Positions 6,607 to 14,408 of a stretch of DNA of 47,152 bases are shown here, in pieces (position 1 is the first letter of the stretch; the number at the start of each line of letters is the position of its first letter). The stretch is from assembly GCA_910588635.1 (NCBI GenBank), contig CAJUPW010000022.1:1-47152 (forward strand), written 5' to 3'. The DNA comes from an uncultured Oscillospiraceae bacterium. Its GTDB lineage: Bacteria; Bacillota; Clostridia; Oscillospirales; Oscillospiraceae. The translations under genes were made by a program, and so were the position numbers. A model generated the notes under the pieces. The model did no database searches and was not told the origin of the DNA. It worked only from the letters and a program-made list of their open reading frames with translations.

Positions 6607-7536
6607 TTACGTTACCAGTTCGGTAATAATCAGCTTGCCGTTCTCATCCGTCTCCTGCTGGAACATATGCTGCTGATCGCCGCTGAAATAGACCACCTTG
6701 ACAATGTCGCCCCGCTTGTCGTCGCCGGTCTTTTCATAGATGGTAAACCGGCGGCAGAGGATATCGTCTACCTTGACAAATCCAGTGGTAGACAGCACCT
6801 CATACTGGTCCATAGAGCGGCCCGACAGTCCCAGCTCAGAGGGATGCATCGTCTGAATGGTGTCCAGCTGTTCGGACAGGCTGGCCGGCTTGGGCGGCTC
6901 CACCTTTTCGGGCTTGCGCAGCTGGGCCTCGGGGACGGAGATGCGGACGGCCAGCATATTATTCTCCAGGGACCATCCAATGGCCATCTGGAACACCTTG
7001 CCCTCCACGGCGGAGGCCTTGGCGACCATCAGCGCGCCCTCCTCGTCCACCAGCTCCGGGCGCTCCTCCTGGATCACATAGTTCTCATCCACCAGGCTGA
7101 ATCCAACTTCGCCGCTCAGGACCAGATCCAGATAGCGGTTCACGATGGCGGCGTTTCCGTTCACCTCGTAGATATAGGTGTGCCGGCCCTCCTCCTCGGC
7201 CTTGGACTGCTCCGGAGTGGTCCGCAGCGCCAGCAGCTCGCCCTCGCCCTCTTCCAGAATGGTATCCAGCGACGCGACGGTATCCTCTCCAACCGTGTAG
7301 GCCTCCACGCCTTTCTTGGGAATGGGCTCCTCAATCTGCGGCTCCTGCTCCTTATCGCCCAGCAGGTTGATCCCAAATCGGGGCAGAATCAACAAAATCA
7401 CTGCCGCCGCCACGGCGGCCACCAAAATCAGCGCAACAGGAATCAGAAGAAGTTTCTTTTTGCCTTTTTTCTTCTTCTTTTTCCCCTCCTGGGGCTCCTC
7501 GCCTTCCGCGGCTGTTTTCTTCTTCTTTTTAGGCAT
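6607..7536 (-). CDS. Membrane-anchored protein of unknown function
   Basis: This 309-residue protein has a very Lys-rich cytoplasmic N-terminus (residues 3-28), a single membrane segment at about 29-51 (LLLIPVALILVAAVAAAVIL) and a long outside domain. The exterior part has alternating strands and acidic turns (e.g. HTYIYEVNGNAAIVNRYLDLVL; FTIYEKTGDDKRGDIVKVVYF), but I recognise no family. It starts 15 bases downstream of ftsA on the same strand, so it is probably co-expressed. It could be an accessory to the FtsA-like protein or to cell-envelope work. No lipobox or sortase signal is seen. Confidence 0.75.
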   Translation of the reverse strand: MPKKKKKTAAEGEEPQEGKKKKKKGKKKLLLIPVALILVAAVAAAVILLILPRFGINLLGDKEQEPQIEEPIPKKGVEAYTVGEDTVASLDTILEEGEGELLALRTTPEQSKAEEEGRHTYIYEVNGNAAIVNRYLDLVLSGEVGFSLVDENYVIQEERPELVDEEGALMVAKASAVEGKVFQMAIGWSLENNMLAVRISVPEAQLRKPEKVEPPKPASLSEQLDTIQTMHPSELGLSGRSMDQYEVLSTTGFVKVDDILCRRFTIYEKTGDDKRGDIVKVVYFSGDQQHMFQQETDENGKLIITELVT

Positions 7537-7551
7537 AATCCATTCACTCCA

Positions 7552-9726
7552 TTACTTTTCCAGATATCGGATGACTACGTTGTCCTGCGGGTGAAGCTCC
7601 TGACTGAAGGCGCACTCCCGCCCGTTGACCTGCAGCTCCACGCCCCGGTCCAGATGTTCAAAATCAATCCCGGAAAACTCCAGCAGGTCCATCAAATAGT
7701 AGGCCGAGCCGTCCTCCTTGCCCGGCAGCTTCAACTGCTTGCCGTTGAGCGTCAGCTGAATGGGCCGTCCCAAGAGCTTGGGCGGCTCAGGAGCTTTCTC
7801 CTCCGGCTGAGCGGGCGGCGTCTCCGCCGGCGGCTTGGGAAAGGCAACGGGCTCGCGGGCCGCCTCAGTCCGGGGCTCCACCGGACGCCTCTCCCAGGGA
7901 TTGGACCGAGGCGCCGGCTCCCGGGAAAGCTCCCGCCGCTCGCCCCGATCCGGTTCAGGCTGCTCCCGCAAGGGTCCGGGGGCAGCCTCCGCTCTAAACG
8001 GCTCCGCCCGGGTTCTCATAGCGGGTTCAGTCGGAAAGCTCTCCCGCCGCACGGCCTCCGTCCGGGGCTCCTCCGGCTTGGGCCTCTCCCAAGGAGGAGC
8101 GGGCGGCTCGGGCTCCGTCCGCGCCGGGGCAGGAACAGGCCGGACCGGGTGAAGGGAGGTCATAATCTGATCTCCGGTACTCAGCAAGGTGTCCAGGTCG
8201 GCCATCCGCCCGTTAATGGTAACGCCGCCGGTAAAATCAGCTCCCAGCAGATCCTTCAGCGTCCGCCGGGCAGGGTCGCCGGAGATGGCAGGGGCAAATT
8301 CGATGCTGTCGCCTGCATAGACCAGAGCGGAGGGAGGCGCCTCCTCCCCGTTCAGCTTCAGCATACAGGGCTGGGCCGGCTGGCCCCGAAAGACCATCCG
8401 CTGGCCGTCCACCATCACACTCAGATTCTTGCCCGTCCGTCCCAGCAGGTCCACCGAGCTGTAGCCGTTCATCATCAGCAGCTCCAGCACGGTCAGGGCG
8501 CCGCTACGGAAGAGCTTGGCGGGATTTCCGTTGAGCATGATGCGGTAGCTGTCGCTAATGAGGCCCAGCCCGGCGGAAACGGCGATGCCCAGGGGGGTTG
8601 CCAGCTCCGGGTCGTTGAGGTCGTAGTCCTCCGAGAAAGCGCTGATCTCATAGTTGTTGCCCGCCAGCGCCACCCGGCTCTCGTCCATATCCAGGGCCTC
8701 GGCCACCATCTCCCGCAGGTTCTCCAGCTTACTGCCCCCTCCCGCCAGAAACAGGGCGGAGGGAGAACCTCCGTTCAGGGAGAGCACCCGCTGGGCGATC
8801 TCCTGAGCAAGTATCCGGGCGGGTGCCTGGACCACTTCCCGAAGCTGGCTGCCAGAGACCTTCTGCTCCATGCCCAGCACGTCCCGGTAGGTGATAAAAT
8901 CCTCGCCCAGCTGGGTTTTCATCCGCTCCGCCGTGGCGAAGGGGATCAGATAGCGCCGCATCAGCTCTTCGGTAATCTCATCCCCGGCAACGGTAGCCAT
9001 GGTGTATCCCACCACAGCGCCGTCCCGGCACACCGCGATATCGGAGGTGCCCGCGCCAATATCGGCCAGCACCAGATTTAAAAGGCGCAGGTCGGCGGGA
9101 ATGACCGCGTTGAGGGCCGCAATCGGCTCCAGCGTCAGGCTTGCCACCTCCAGTCCGGAGGCTTCCACTACAGCGTAGAGGCTCTCCACCACCTCCCGGG
9201 GCAGGAAGGTGGCCACCACAGTGGCCTCCAACAGTTGGCCGTTGTGGTTGCGCAAAGTAGTCATGGGGTAGTGGTCCAGGTGGTAGCCGGAAACCGTATA
9301 GCCCACTAGGTAGAAACGGCGCTGCCCGTCCTGGCCCTGGCCCAGGGCAGCCTCGGCGTCGGTTACGGCGGAGCTCTCCAGCCGGCCGATGATATCGTTG
9401 TTAACGCGGGTAATTTCGGGAAACTCCAGCGTGCTGCTGCCCGTCTCTGTACGCAGGGCGCGGCCGGCCGCCGCCACACATACTCGGGACAAAGCACAGT
9501 CCAGCCTCTCCTCCAGCCGGTCGGTCACCCGGCGGGCCACCTTGGCCACCTGAGCGATATCCTCGATCTGCCCGTCCAGCATAGCACGCTTGCCGTGCTC
9601 CTCCCTCTCGATGGCCAGTACCTGGAAGCGCTCGTCCGCTACCCGGCCCACAACCCCGATAATGCTGCGGGTACCGATATCCAGGGCAAATATCATATCG
9701 CTGTCCTGAGGCCTTCTCTTTGCCAT
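7552..9726 (-). CDS. FtsA-like cell division ATPase with long C-terminal extension
   Basis: This 724-residue protein has an actin-like ATPase core at about 12-395: phosphate-1 motif FALDIGTRSI (13-22), phosphate-2 ADIGAGTSDIAV (221-232) and adenosine motif LFLAGGGSKLENL (325-337). FtsA proteins are usually near 420 residues and tether FtsZ to the membrane. Here about 330 residues follow. First come beta-rich segments with repeated LNG/VNG-turn patterns (398-525), then a Pro/Glu/Arg-rich linker (530-650), then a final beta-rich domain (656-724) that repeats the pattern (LNG...LMDLLEFSG...VNGR...NVVIRYL). Start ATG at 9726 is preferred for its GGGGGTGG site over ATG at 9741. I see no clear amphipathic membrane-targeting helix at the C-terminus. 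PilM-like roles cannot be excluded. Confidence 0.85.
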   Translation of the reverse strand: MAKRRPQDSDMIFALDIGTRSIIGVVGRVADERFQVLAIEREEHGKRAMLDGQIEDIAQVAKVARRVTDRLEERLDCALSRVCVAAAGRALRTETGSSTLEFPEITRVNNDIIGRLESSAVTDAEAALGQGQDGQRRFYLVGYTVSGYHLDHYPMTTLRNHNGQLLEATVVATFLPREVVESLYAVVEASGLEVASLTLEPIAALNAVIPADLRLLNLVLADIGAGTSDIAVCRDGAVVGYTMATVAGDEITEELMRRYLIPFATAERMKTQLGEDFITYRDVLGMEQKVSGSQLREVVQAPARILAQEIAQRVLSLNGGSPSALFLAGGGSKLENLREMVAEALDMDESRVALAGNNYEISAFSEDYDLNDPELATPLGIAVSAGLGLISDSYRIMLNGNPAKLFRSGALTVLELLMMNGYSSVDLLGRTGKNLSVMVDGQRMVFRGQPAQPCMLKLNGEEAPPSALVYAGDSIEFAPAISGDPARRTLKDLLGADFTGGVTINGRMADLDTLLSTGDQIMTSLHPVRPVPAPARTEPEPPAPPWERPKPEEPRTEAVRRESFPTEPAMRTRAEPFRAEAAPGPLREQPEPDRGERRELSREPAPRSNPWERRPVEPRTEAAREPVAFPKPPAETPPAQPEEKAPEPPKLLGRPIQLTLNGKQLKLPGKEDGSAYYLMDLLEFSGIDFEHLDRGVELQVNGRECAFSQELHPQDNVVIRYLEK

Positions 9727-9760
9727 CTGCGCCACCCCCATGGTCTGTTTTCAAATGAGA

Positions 9761-9794
9761 GAATATGGCGTCCCGAGATCGGGACGCCATATTC
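9761..9794. terminator. Long perfect inverted repeat between the chemoreceptor gene and ftsA
   Basis: A 16-bp perfect inverted repeat with a 2-base centre lies at 9761-9794 (GAATATGGCGTCCCGA with its complement). It forms a very stable hairpin between the mcp stop (9832) and ftsA. There is no long T-tract on the minus strand, so termination may be partial and let transcription continue into ftsA. Confidence 0.6.
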
Positions 9795-9831
9795 ATTGCA
9801 GGTCGGAATATCCGCGCCCGTGCTTCAGTAT

Positions 9832-11610
9832 TTAATATTTGGCGCCGCCAAAGGAAGCGGACTCGGCGCTGTCGTCGCCCACGCCGGCGGAGGAGCCGTG
9901 GGAAGGCTGGGACTGGTAGCCGCCGCTGTAGCTCTCCTGGCGCAGCTTGAACCGGGACAGCAGCTCCTTCATCAGGGTCGCCTGGCTGGACAGCTCCTCG
10001 CTGGCCGCAGCGGACTCCTCGCTGGTGGCGGAGTTGGTCTGGACCACGGCGGAAATCTGGTCGATGCCCTCAGTGACCTGCATGATAGCCTGGGTCTGGC
10101 TGTCCACAGCCTCCACCACGGTGGCCATCATGGTGGTCACGCTGCCGGCGGTCTCAGTGGTGCGGGTCAGGGCGTCGGTCACCTTGTTCACGGCCTCGGT
10201 GCCCTCGGCGACGGCGCTGATGGAGCCGTCAATCAAGTCCTTAGTTGCCTTGGCGGCCTCGTCGGACTTGGTAGCTAGGTTGCGCACCTCGTCAGCCACC
10301 ACGGCGAAGCCCTTGCCGGCGGAACCAGCCCGGGCGGCCTCGACGGCGGCGTTCAGGGCCAGAATGTTGGTCTGGAAAGCAATGTTCTCGATGGTGGCGA
10401 TGATCTTGCCGATCTCCTGAGAGGAGCTGGAGATGTTCTCCATGGCGGCGTTCAGCTGCTTGACATACTCCATGCTCATGTTCAGCTGGTTGCCGGCCTC
10501 GTTGACGGACTCGCCGGCCTTCTCAGCGGCCTCGGCGGTCTTCTTGGCGTTCTCGGAGATGTCGGCGATGGTGGCGGACAGCTCCTCCACGGCGCTGGCC
10601 TGCTCGGTGGCGCCCTGAGCCAGGGCCTGGGCGCTGTTGGACACCTGATCGGCGCCGGCGGCCACCTGGTCGGAGCTCTGGCTGATCTGGCTCAGATCAT
10701 CGCTCATGCTGCTGTTGATAACCCGCAGAGAGGACAGTATCTGACTCAGGGAACCGACATACAGATTGGCGTCCTTCGTCTTTACGTTGAAGTTGCCGGC
10801 GCCCATCTCCTCCAGCAGGTGGCAGGTATCGCCAATGACCTCGCTGAGAACATTCTGGCTGGTACGCAGCGCGTTGCACATCTCGCCAAGCTCGTTCTTG
10901 CCCTGGAACTCCACGGGAATGGTCAGGTTGCCCTGGCTGAAGCCCACCAGAGCCTTCTCCACCTGAGCGGTGGGCTCTGCAATGCTCTTGATAATCTTGA
11001 ACGCCATAGCCAGCACAACAAACGTAGCAACCACCATCACAGCGATGATGATGCCCAGCTCAATCTGGGAAGTCAGATTCTGATCCTTGATGATCTTATC
11101 CTGCTCATCCTTCAGGTGATTGGCCAGCGCGGTGCCGGCGGACGCCGCCCTATCCAGAGCGGGGGCGCAGCTGTTGACGATCATCTCCGACGCCTGAACC
11201 CGGTCCGTCCGCACCACAGAGGCGATCTTATTGGCCTCCACGACCCAACTGTCCAGGGTATTGACAAAGTCATTCAGCAAGGTACGGTCGGTCAGCTCCT
11301 TGGGATAGGCGTCCTGCATATCCTTCACCCCGGTGCTAAGCTCTTCCAGCTTGGAGGTCACGGTGGTGAGCTTATTCACATCGCCGGACAAGGCCACGTC
11401 CCGCAGGTTGCGGGCAGCAATGTTGTAGTCGATCCGACAATCGGAAATCAGCTGGTTTGTCTTGACATAGTGGGTAATAATGTCTGTGTAGGCCTTCTTC
11501 TGCACATTCATCATGACCAGTGACGCAATGATGATAATCACAGAAACCAAAATGGTCGTGCCGAAGCCAACGATCAGGCTCTTCTTAATGGACATGTTCT
11601 TGAAGTTCAT
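9832..11610 (-). CDS. Methyl-accepting chemotaxis protein
   Basis: This is a 592-residue chemoreceptor. Layout: membrane segment at about 12-35; an outside four-helix-bundle ligand domain at 36-184 (4HB_MCP style); second membrane segment at 185-205; HAMP at 206-260; and a cytoplasmic signalling domain. The signalling tip is highly conserved (QTNILALNAAVEAARAG at 413-429). The gene product should cluster at the membrane and control CheA. It ends with a flexible Ser/Gly-rich tail without a clear CheR-docking pentapeptide. Start ATG at 11610 follows GGGAGG. It has its own sigma-A promoter. No cheA or cheW is nearby, so its kinase partners are encoded elsewhere. Confidence 0.95.
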   Translation of the reverse strand: MNFKNMSIKKSLIVGFGTTILVSVIIIIASLVMMNVQKKAYTDIITHYVKTNQLISDCRIDYNIAARNLRDVALSGDVNKLTTVTSKLEELSTGVKDMQDAYPKELTDRTLLNDFVNTLDSWVVEANKIASVVRTDRVQASEMIVNSCAPALDRAASAGTALANHLKDEQDKIIKDQNLTSQIELGIIIAVMVVATFVVLAMAFKIIKSIAEPTAQVEKALVGFSQGNLTIPVEFQGKNELGEMCNALRTSQNVLSEVIGDTCHLLEEMGAGNFNVKTKDANLYVGSLSQILSSLRVINSSMSDDLSQISQSSDQVAAGADQVSNSAQALAQGATEQASAVEELSATIADISENAKKTAEAAEKAGESVNEAGNQLNMSMEYVKQLNAAMENISSSSQEIGKIIATIENIAFQTNILALNAAVEAARAGSAGKGFAVVADEVRNLATKSDEAAKATKDLIDGSISAVAEGTEAVNKVTDALTRTTETAGSVTTMMATVVEAVDSQTQAIMQVTEGIDQISAVVQTNSATSEESAAASEELSSQATLMKELLSRFKLRQESYSGGYQSQPSHGSSAGVGDDSAESASFGGAKY

Positions 11611-11665
11611 GATGTATTCCTCCCATTTTCTTCCCGCGCACGCGCGGCGTGGGCATCTTGACGTT

Positions 11666-11694
11666 ATTATACACCACTTTCCCTTGGGACGCAA
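11666..11694 (-). promoter_or_regulatory. Sigma-A promoter of the chemoreceptor gene
   Basis: On the minus strand: TTGCGT (plus 11689-11694), 17-base spacer, TATAAT (plus 11666-11671). It lies 56 bases upstream of the chemoreceptor ATG, with a GC-rich short leader after it. Confidence 0.8.
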
Positions 11695-11696
11695 GG

Positions 11697-11774
11697 AAAA
11701 GTCTCAATTTTTGTTTATTTTCCAAAGTTTTCACCTTTTCCAAGAAAGTCCCCAGAAAAAGTTTCAATTTTTGT
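11697..11774. repeat. Direct repeat upstream of the chemoreceptor promoter
   Basis: The 18-base sequence AAAAGTYTCAATTTTTGT occurs at 11697-11714 and at 11757-11774 with one C/T difference. The copies are exactly 60 bases (about six helical turns) apart. Both lie just upstream of the mcp promoter and right after the ABC ATPase stop codon. A regulator site is possible but unproven. Confidence 0.5.
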
Positions 11775-11780
11775 CCGATT

Positions 11781-12491
11781 TCAAACGATATCGCCATATT
11801 TTCCGTTTCTTACGTCTCCAGCCACTTTCCCATCCACCAGTGTAATCACCCGGCGGCGCATAATATTGACATACTGGCTGGCGTGGGTGGCCATCACAAT
11901 GGTGGTCCCTTTATTGTTCAGTTCGTTGAGCAGATGAAAGATGTCCCATATGGTGTCGTCGTCCAGATTGGCGGTCAGCTCATCCAGAACCAGAATGGGC
12001 GGGCTGCTGATCAGCGCCCTTGCCAGCTCCACCCGTCGGACCTCGCCGATGGACAGCTGGGCCGGATAACAGCTTCCCACATTGGGCAGCCCCACCAGAC
12101 CCAGAGTCTTTTCCGCCGCCGCCTGGCTCTTGCGGCCCATTCCGCTGGCCCGGCCCGCCATCATCAGGTTTTCCATAATCGTCCGCTTCCGGATCAGCAT
12201 GGTCTGCTGGCTGACCACTCCAAAGGTGCGGGCCAGCCGCACCTTCCAAGGCCCGAAGAAGCGGGCGATGTTTACGTCGTCCAGCAGGACCGTCCCCTTG
12301 TCCGGCGGCAGCTCGCCGCTCATCAGCTTGAGCATGGTGGTCTTGCCGGCGCCGCTGCTGCCAATCAGAAAGACAAATTCCCCCTGCTCAACGCTCACAT
12401 TCAGCTCCTGTACCGCTACATATCTGCGTTTGTCCTTCTTATCCTCGGACTTATAGAATTTTGAAACATCTTCCAAGCGTATTACCGGCAT
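11781..12491 (-). CDS. FtsE-like ABC transporter ATP-binding protein
   Basis: This 236-residue ABC ATPase most closely resembles FtsE/LolD-type subunits. Walker A is GSSGAGKTT (44-52), the Q-loop is near Gln95-Gln96, Walker B is ILVLDE (166-171), the D-loop is NLDD and the switch His is His203 (ATHA). The ABC signature reads LSIGEVRRVELARAL (146-160): the usual second Gly of LSGGQ is Ile and the Gln is Glu. FtsE works with the membrane protein FtsX to regulate peptidoglycan hydrolases at division. No ftsX follows here; the next gene is a chemoreceptor. It is read divergently from a C39-like protein. Start ATG at 12491 follows TGAGGGAG. Confidence 0.88.
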   Translation of the reverse strand: MPVIRLEDVSKFYKSEDKKDKRRYVAVQELNVSVEQGEFVFLIGSSGAGKTTMLKLMSGELPPDKGTVLLDDVNIARFFGPWKVRLARTFGVVSQQTMLIRKRTIMENLMMAGRASGMGRKSQAAAEKTLGLVGLPNVGSCYPAQLSIGEVRRVELARALISSPPILVLDELTANLDDDTIWDIFHLLNELNNKGTTIVMATHASQYVNIMRRRVITLVDGKVAGDVRNGKYGDIV

Positions 12492-12551
12492 TGATCAGGG
12501 CTCCCTCACGGCCGTCCCTCCTTTGGAAGGACCTTCGCCAAAAATTTTTGG

Positions 12552-12580
12552 TTCAAAAAATCCGTATCTTGTAGTATAAT
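12552..12580 (+). promoter_or_regulatory. Sigma-A promoter of the C39-like gene
   Basis: TTCAAA (12552-12557), 17-base spacer, perfect TATAAT (12575-12580). It lies about 50 bases upstream of the GTG start at 12631. Confidence 0.7.
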
Positions 12581-12630
12581 CTTTTTCATAGCAGTTGGAA
12601 AGAGTTATTTTCAATTTTTTGGGGGTAACC

Positions 12631-13581
12631 GTGAAAAAATTTTTAGGGCCGCGCAAAAAGAAAAAATTCCCGTTTCTGATCTCAATTCTGGTCCTGGCCG
12701 TGCTGTGCGTCGGCGGAGTGGAGCTGCTGGTCTGCTCCTACCAGGACCCGACCCTCTACGCCCGGGTCACCGCCCCGGTCCGGGCCGGCGTCCAGCGGGC
12801 GGCGGAGGCGGGGCAGAACGCCTGGAACCACCTCAGCCGCGCCGCCGGTGATCTGACCCAACAGGCCGCGGCAGCGGCCGGCCGGGCTTCAGACCGCCTC
12901 CGGGCGTTTCTGACGCCGCCGGAGGAGGAGCCCGCGGAGGAGGTTCAGCTGGTGGACGACACTGAAATCGCTCCGCCGCCCAGGCCCCGGGCCGTGTATA
13001 CCGTCACCGCTCTGGAGATTCGGGACGGGCGGGAGTATCTCACCGGCGGGACTCAGGAATTTGTCTACTATAACCAGACAGACGAGGCCTGGGCCGAGAA
13101 GAAGTACGGCTCCGACCGGCTGGGCGGCTACGGCTGCGGACCTGCCGCCATGGCCATGGTGGTGTCCAGCCTCACTGGGTCCGACATGGACCCGGCCCTG
13201 ATGGCCCAGCACTGCGTGGACCACGGCTATTGGGCGCGGAAGCACGGCTCCTACCTCTCCATCGTCCCGGGGACGGCGGAGGACTTCGGCCTGACCTGCA
13301 CCTCCCTTGTCCCGGAGGAGACGGACGGAGACCTCATCTCCCAATACCTGCTCAGCGGCTCCCTGGTCGTCGCCCTGATGGGCCCTGGCCACTTCACCAA
13401 CGGCGGCCACTTCATCGTGCTCCACGGGGCGACCCTGGACGGCAGCGTCCTGGTGGCTGATCCGGCTGACCGGGATCGCAGCCTCACCACCTGGGACCCG
13501 CAGCTGATTCTGGACGAGCTCTCCGCCTCCCGAAGCAGCGGCGGCCCGCTCTGGGTTATCTCCTCCAATCCTATGCAATGA
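12631..13581 (+). CDS. Membrane-anchored C39-like peptidase family protein
   Basis: This is a 316-residue protein. A Lys-rich start and one membrane segment (about 14-35) are followed by an Ala-rich helical stalk (42-95), a Pro/Glu linker, and a C-terminal peptidase C39-like domain (about 140-310, YvpB type). Likely catalytic residues are Cys169 (GGYGCGPAAMAM), His260 (NGGHFIVLHG) and Asp277 (VADPADRD). The order Cys-His-Asp fits papain-like C39 enzymes. The domain sits outside the cell, so it is more likely to act on a wall or surface substrate than as a bacteriocin leader protease. GTG at 12631 is chosen for GGGGGT just upstream. Transcribed alone, it ends at a strong terminator. The substrate is unknown. 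Confidence 0.85.
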   Translation: MKKFLGPRKKKKFPFLISILVLAVLCVGGVELLVCSYQDPTLYARVTAPVRAGVQRAAEAGQNAWNHLSRAAGDLTQQAAAAAGRASDRLRAFLTPPEEEPAEEVQLVDDTEIAPPPRPRAVYTVTALEIRDGREYLTGGTQEFVYYNQTDEAWAEKKYGSDRLGGYGCGPAAMAMVVSSLTGSDMDPALMAQHCVDHGYWARKHGSYLSIVPGTAEDFGLTCTSLVPEETDGDLISQYLLSGSLVVALMGPGHFTNGGHFIVLHGATLDGSVLVADPADRDRSLTTWDPQLILDELSASRSSGGPLWVISSNPMQ

Positions 13582-13583
13582 AG

Positions 13584-13621
13584 AGTTCCCCCTGAAGGAC
13601 AGGGGGAACTTCTTTATTTTT
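13584..13621 (+). terminator. Terminator after the C39-like gene
   Basis: A perfect 10-bp stem (AGTTCCCCCT at 13584-13593 with its complement at 13601-13610) is followed by TCTTTATTTTT. It overlaps the end of the convergent fliT-like gene. Confidence 0.88.
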
Positions 13622-14009
13622 CCTGGGCGTAAAAGGAGTTTTCACCAGCCAGCCGCCGGCTCAGTCTCCGGTCCAGCTCCAACACCCGCTCCAGCAGGCG
13701 GCGGGCGTTGCCGGCCTGGGTACAGTAGGCCTCCTCATCCGTCCCCTGGGGGTCGGCGCCCTCTCTCAGCGCCCCGACCCGCTCCCGGTCCTCCGCAGCC
13801 AGGCCCTCAAGTCTGGCCGCAGCCGCCTGTCTGACCTCCTCCAGGTGGAGGATAGGCTCCTGCCGCATGGCGACCAGCATTCGCACAGACACGTCATCGC
13901 TGCGGTCCAGCGCCTCTCCCATCTGCTGGCTCACGTCCATAACCTCGGAAAGAAGATTGTATTTCTTCCGCTCCAGCACTGTCAGATCCAGCCACTCGCT
14001 CTTCGTCAT
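13614..14009 (-). CDS. Small helical protein after fliS, FliT/FlgN-like
   Basis: This is a 131-residue, Glu/Arg/Leu-rich, apparently all-helical protein. Its ATG overlaps the fliS stop (ATGA), so it belongs to a fliD-fliS operon. In many bacteria this slot holds fliT, the export chaperone of the FliD cap; FlgN-type chaperones for hook-junction proteins look alike. Sequence similarity to FliT is too weak for me to claim. The heptad-like stretch (LHLEEVRQAAAARLEGL, RRLLERVLELDRRLSRRL) fits a chaperone. It is the last gene before the terminator shared with the convergent C39-like gene. Confidence 0.75.
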   Translation of the reverse strand: MTKSEWLDLTVLERKKYNLLSEVMDVSQQMGEALDRSDDVSVRMLVAMRQEPILHLEEVRQAAAARLEGLAAEDRERVGALREGADPQGTDEEAYCTQAGNARRLLERVLELDRRLSRRLAGENSFYAQEK

Positions 14010-14392
14010 GCCTGCTTCTCCTGGACGCTCCCGGACCGCTCTGCGGCCCGGAAGGCGTCACGCATATCGGTGAGCATGGGGCGCAGCCGGTCCAATTCCG
14101 CCTTGTTCCGGCCGATCTTGATTCGGCTCATCTCATAGGTGAAGTAGTCGTACATCCGGCTCAGGTCCTGACTGATGGGGTACTGCCGGTCCAGGGTCTC
14201 GTCCAGATAATTGACGATGTCAATGCATCGGTCCAGAGCGCCCTCAAACCGGGGCCAGTCCGCCTTATCCAGGGCCAGGGACGCCAGGGTGCTGCGCTTG
14301 ACCAGCTCGTCATAGAGAAGCATCAGCAGCTCCCCGGGCGTCATGGAGTTAATGGACTGCTGCTTATACTGCTGGTAGCCTTTTGTATCCAT
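14006..14392 (-). CDS. fliS: Flagellar export chaperone FliS
   Basis: This 128-residue FliS keeps flagellin monomers soluble in the cytoplasm until export. The N-terminal YQQYKQQSINSMTPGELLMLLYDELVKR is the family signature, and the five-helix pattern and length match. It lies 16 bases downstream of fliD and overlaps the next gene by four bases (ATGA). The operon should be driven by the sigma-28-like promoter in front of fliD. No flagellin gene is in the window, so FliS serves one encoded elsewhere. Confidence 0.95.
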   Translation of the reverse strand: MDTKGYQQYKQQSINSMTPGELLMLLYDELVKRSTLASLALDKADWPRFEGALDRCIDIVNYLDETLDRQYPISQDLSRMYDYFTYEMSRIKIGRNKAELDRLRPMLTDMRDAFRAAERSGSVQEKQA

Positions 14393-14408
14393 ATCAGCTA
14401 ACCCTTTC

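Noticed and set aside
6541..9081. An 846-residue plus-strand ORF opposite ftsA and its neighbour
   Set aside because: It is antisense to well-supported genes, with low-complexity His/Gln/Gly/Leu-rich composition typical of shadow frames in GC-rich DNA.
11795..11822. A sigma-28-like site (TAAG...GGCGATAT) near the end of the ABC ATPase gene pointing at the chemoreceptor
   Set aside because: The spacer is 13 rather than 15 bases and it lies in coding sequence; the TTGCGT-N17-TATAAT promoter nearer the gene is much better.
13614..14009. Naming the gene after fliS as fliT
   Set aside because: Position fits, but sequence similarity was too weak to claim; it is described as FliT/FlgN-like only.
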